Source of the DNA: Paenibacillus sp. FSL R10-2734
GTDB taxonomy: Bacteria > Bacillota > Bacilli > Paenibacillales > Paenibacillaceae
Assembly: GCF_037963865.1 (NCBI RefSeq)
Contig: NZ_CP150170.1
Span: forward strand, 4,216,001-4,280,000
DNA: 64,000 nt
Reading direction: 5' to 3'
The position numbers were made by a program, and so were the translations under genes. This document shows, in pieces, positions 62,689 through 64,000 of this stretch. Each line of letters starts with the position of its first letter. Positions within the stretch are counted from its first letter, which is position 1. The notes under the pieces are model-generated. The model was not told where the DNA came from. It made no database searches and was given only the letters and a program-made list of their open reading frames with translations.

Positions 62689-63324
62689 TTACCACACTGT
62701 TACGTTAGAGCTTCCACTACTTTGATACCCCTCAGTCGCTAACACTTGATAAGCCCAACTACTCCCCAGATTCATTCCGTGTGTCTTCCATGCATTAACA
62801 TGGTTGCTAAAAGTGATAGCGACATTGCTTCCAGTTGGTCTCTTCGACTGTCTTACACTCCAGAACTGGGTGAAAGTTGCAGTGCCGTCAATGGAAGGTG
62901 CATTGGTTCGAGTAGTCGTATAAATGTCATATGTGCCCCCATCACTGGTCACGGTGCCTTTAAATGTTCCAGTTGGTCTATAAGTACCCCAGCTATCAAC
63001 TACGTAATATTCTATGAGTGAGTTTCTCGTCCACCCATAGAGTGTCAAATATCCATTTCCGGATGGTGCCCAGACGCCGGCATTATAGTTTATAGTCCTT
63101 GTGGGTGATCCGGTATTCCAGCCTTTACCGACAACGAAATTCCCGGTATTTGACCATGAAACACTGTAATTCCCACCTGATCCATTGGTAGCATTTACTG
63201 TTCCTCCACCATCGGTCCAATTTTGCCAATAATCTGTCGCTGCGTTTGAAGTTGCTGCAAACAAGCTAAAACTCAATGAAGCAGCAATAAATGCAGTCAA
63301 GATTTTCTTGTTCATCTTAAACAT
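62689..63324 (-). CDS. xynA: Secreted GH11 endo-1,4-beta-xylanase
   Basis: A 211-residue enzyme. Residues 1-29 form a signal peptide (KKILTAFIAASLSFSLFAATSNA), and the mature beta-jelly-roll starts at about TDYWQNWTDGGG. The catalytic Glu pair is Glu105 (SLIEYYVVDSWG) and Glu198 (LATEGYQSSG), 93 residues apart as in B. circulans/B. subtilis XynA, which it closely resembles. AGGAGG lies six bases before the first ATG. It cuts xylan outside the cell, supplying the intracellular GH8 and GH43 enzymes. A perfect cre site upstream points to CcpA repression. Confidence 0.95.
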   Translation of the reverse strand: MFKMNKKILTAFIAASLSFSLFAATSNAATDYWQNWTDGGGTVNATNGSGGNYSVSWSNTGNFVVGKGWNTGSPTRTINYNAGVWAPSGNGYLTLYGWTRNSLIEYYVVDSWGTYRPTGTFKGTVTSDGGTYDIYTTTRTNAPSIDGTATFTQFWSVRQSKRPTGSNVAITFSNHVNAWKTHGMNLGSSWAYQVLATEGYQSSGSSNVTVW

Positions 63325-63443
63325 AATTTACCTCCTAAGTTTTTTGATTTCATATTACTTGTCTGACCTCAAGTATTTTCGTCTGTCGTTTCTAGTGTAG
63401 TTTGGTGGAACTCTCCTTCACCACATCCTTCCATTTATATAAT

Positions 63444-63457
63444 TGTAAGCGATTACA
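63444..63457. promoter_or_regulatory. Perfect cre site in xynA upstream region
   Basis: TGTAAGCGATTACA matches the CcpA consensus TGWAANCGNTNWCA at every defined position, about 120 bases before the xylanase start. The flanking T and A extend the palindrome to 16 bases. The rest of the 349-base gap (63325-63673) holds the xylanase leader and the terminator-like hairpin at 63563. Confidence 0.78.
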
Positions 63458-63562
63458 AATAGAAGCTTATCATAACTTACTTACAATTTAATCTGTTTAA
63501 ATTAAAGGTCTTACCCCAAAAAGTATTGCTCTTTTATAGTTAAATATGGAATTATAATAGAA

Positions 63563-63589
63563 AAAAGGAGAGCTAAAAGCCCTCCTTTT
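63563..63589 (-). terminator. Probable terminator of the partial gene at the right edge
   Basis: AAAAGGAG and CTCCTTTT arms enclose an 11-base loop with GC/GC inner pairing, and a T-run follows leftward. Confidence 0.6.
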
Positions 63590-63673
63590 ACCAGTTCTTA
63601 TATTAGATTAATTATGCCACTCTCACATACGTACCTTTAGTCATTCTATGTTTTATAACTCTTGATTTGCATT

Positions 63674-64000
63674 TCAGTTGCATATTTGAATAATCTGGTC
63701 AGCCAACTGCTTTACCTTGATAGGTTTAAGATCCTTATTGAACAGACCCATTGCTTTTATAAACGGAACCATAGCGACGGCATCAGGACGATCCCCATAT
63801 ACTAGACTCGGTTTTACAATACCGATTTTTTTACCACTCGCTTGGGCGACATTCTCACCCTTTTGCTTGGATTCAAGAAACAGCTTGTTTTTGCCCAGCA
63901 TACCAATTCGACCTGAGATGTAGGATCCCTTAGGGATGTTCAATCTGTTCATAAGCTCCACCATGATTTTTACAGGTTCAACATTCAGCTTTTCGAACTC
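63674..64000 (-). CDS. NAD-dependent epimerase/dehydratase-like protein (5' end outside window)
   Basis: The reading frame is open from the window edge (EFEKLNVEPV...) to the stop at 63674, about 108 residues of the C-terminal part. SYISGRIGMLGKNKLFLESKQKGEN followed by GKKIGIVKPSLVYGDRPD is typical of atypical short-chain (NmrA/epimerase-type) proteins, where the KxxxE and VYGDR-like segments line the substrate pocket. The Rossmann NAD motif would lie beyond the edge. The internal ATG at 63964 is not a plausible start because similarity continues upstream of it. Confidence 0.72.
   Translation of the reverse strand, partial: EFEKLNVEPVKIMVELMNRLNIPKGSYISGRIGMLGKNKLFLESKQKGENVAQASGKKIGIVKPSLVYGDRPDAVAMVPFIKAMGLFNKDLKPIKVKQLADQIIQICN

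Overview
The window looks like chromosomal DNA of a low-to-moderate G+C Gram-positive sporeformer, most likely Paenibacillus. The reasons are strong AGGAGG-type ribosome sites, many AraC-family regulators, hemicellulose enzymes (GH11, GH8, GH43, araBDA), the copper-amine-oxidase-like stalk domain and DUF11 surface proteins typical of that genus, and a cystine-type cluster close to the Bacillus subtilis ytm/ytn operon. I see no rRNA, tRNA, CRISPR array, phage or transposase gene.

Layout. 1-6.8 kb: a Gfo/Idh oxidoreductase and ThuA-like pair with a divergent AraC regulator, an HSL-type esterase, and an AraC regulator fused to a GH39-like domain. 6.8-14 kb: MFS exporter, azoreductase, a DUF3238-like protein and a divergent MarR regulator with two matching palindromes between them; a NupC nucleoside transporter; two decayed genes (aldo/keto reductase and TetR) lying head to head; an FMN reductase plus luciferase-like monooxygenase pair. 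14.2-15.3 kb: a secreted stalk-domain protein. 15.3-25.4 kb: one long leftward gene set: LysR regulator, acetyltransferase, solute-binding lipoprotein, two permeases, ATPase, flavin monooxygenase, M20 deacylase, sarcosine/N-methyltryptophan-type oxidase, DinB protein, second flavin monooxygenase and the tail of another M20 gene. By homology this is an uptake and salvage pathway for S-modified cysteines: import, N-acetylation, oxidative C-S cleavage, deacetylation.

25.4-38.5 kb: an intergenic repeat, a GNAT enzyme, an inositol/sugar-type set (two isomerase/epimerase-like proteins and a Gfo/Idh dehydrogenase with a divergent AraC regulator), GDPD, CapA-like protein, a small Cys-rich protein, the glycerol dehydrogenase-dihydroxyacetone kinase pair with its divergent PocR-AraC regulator, and a VanZ protein. 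38.6-53.8 kb: an unusual 1054-residue UvrA-like ATPase with a third degenerate module, an ArsR/AHSA1 operon with operators inside its promoter, a 1004-residue DUF11 repeat protein, an ECF sigma/anti-sigma pair, an alpha/beta hydrolase, a MerR protein with two DNA-binding domains, and a series of small metabolic and stress genes.

54-63.4 kb: an arabinoxylan utilisation region: GH43 and GH8 enzymes without signal peptides, araBDA, divergent araR with AraR-type palindromes, an FGE-like lipoprotein, and a secreted GH11 xylanase with a perfect cre site upstream. Xylanase would cut the polymer outside the cell. Oligosaccharides would be finished inside by GH8 and GH43, and arabinose routed through AraA, AraB and AraD to D-xylulose 5-phosphate. 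The window ends inside a leftward NAD-dependent epimerase/dehydratase-like gene.

The most unusual items are the three-module UvrA-like protein, the AraC-GH39 fusion that has lost the usual acid/base Glu, the extended S-alkylcysteine-type cluster with an apparent ATA start codon, and the double-HTH MerR protein. All functions are read from sequence and family knowledge; no search was run.
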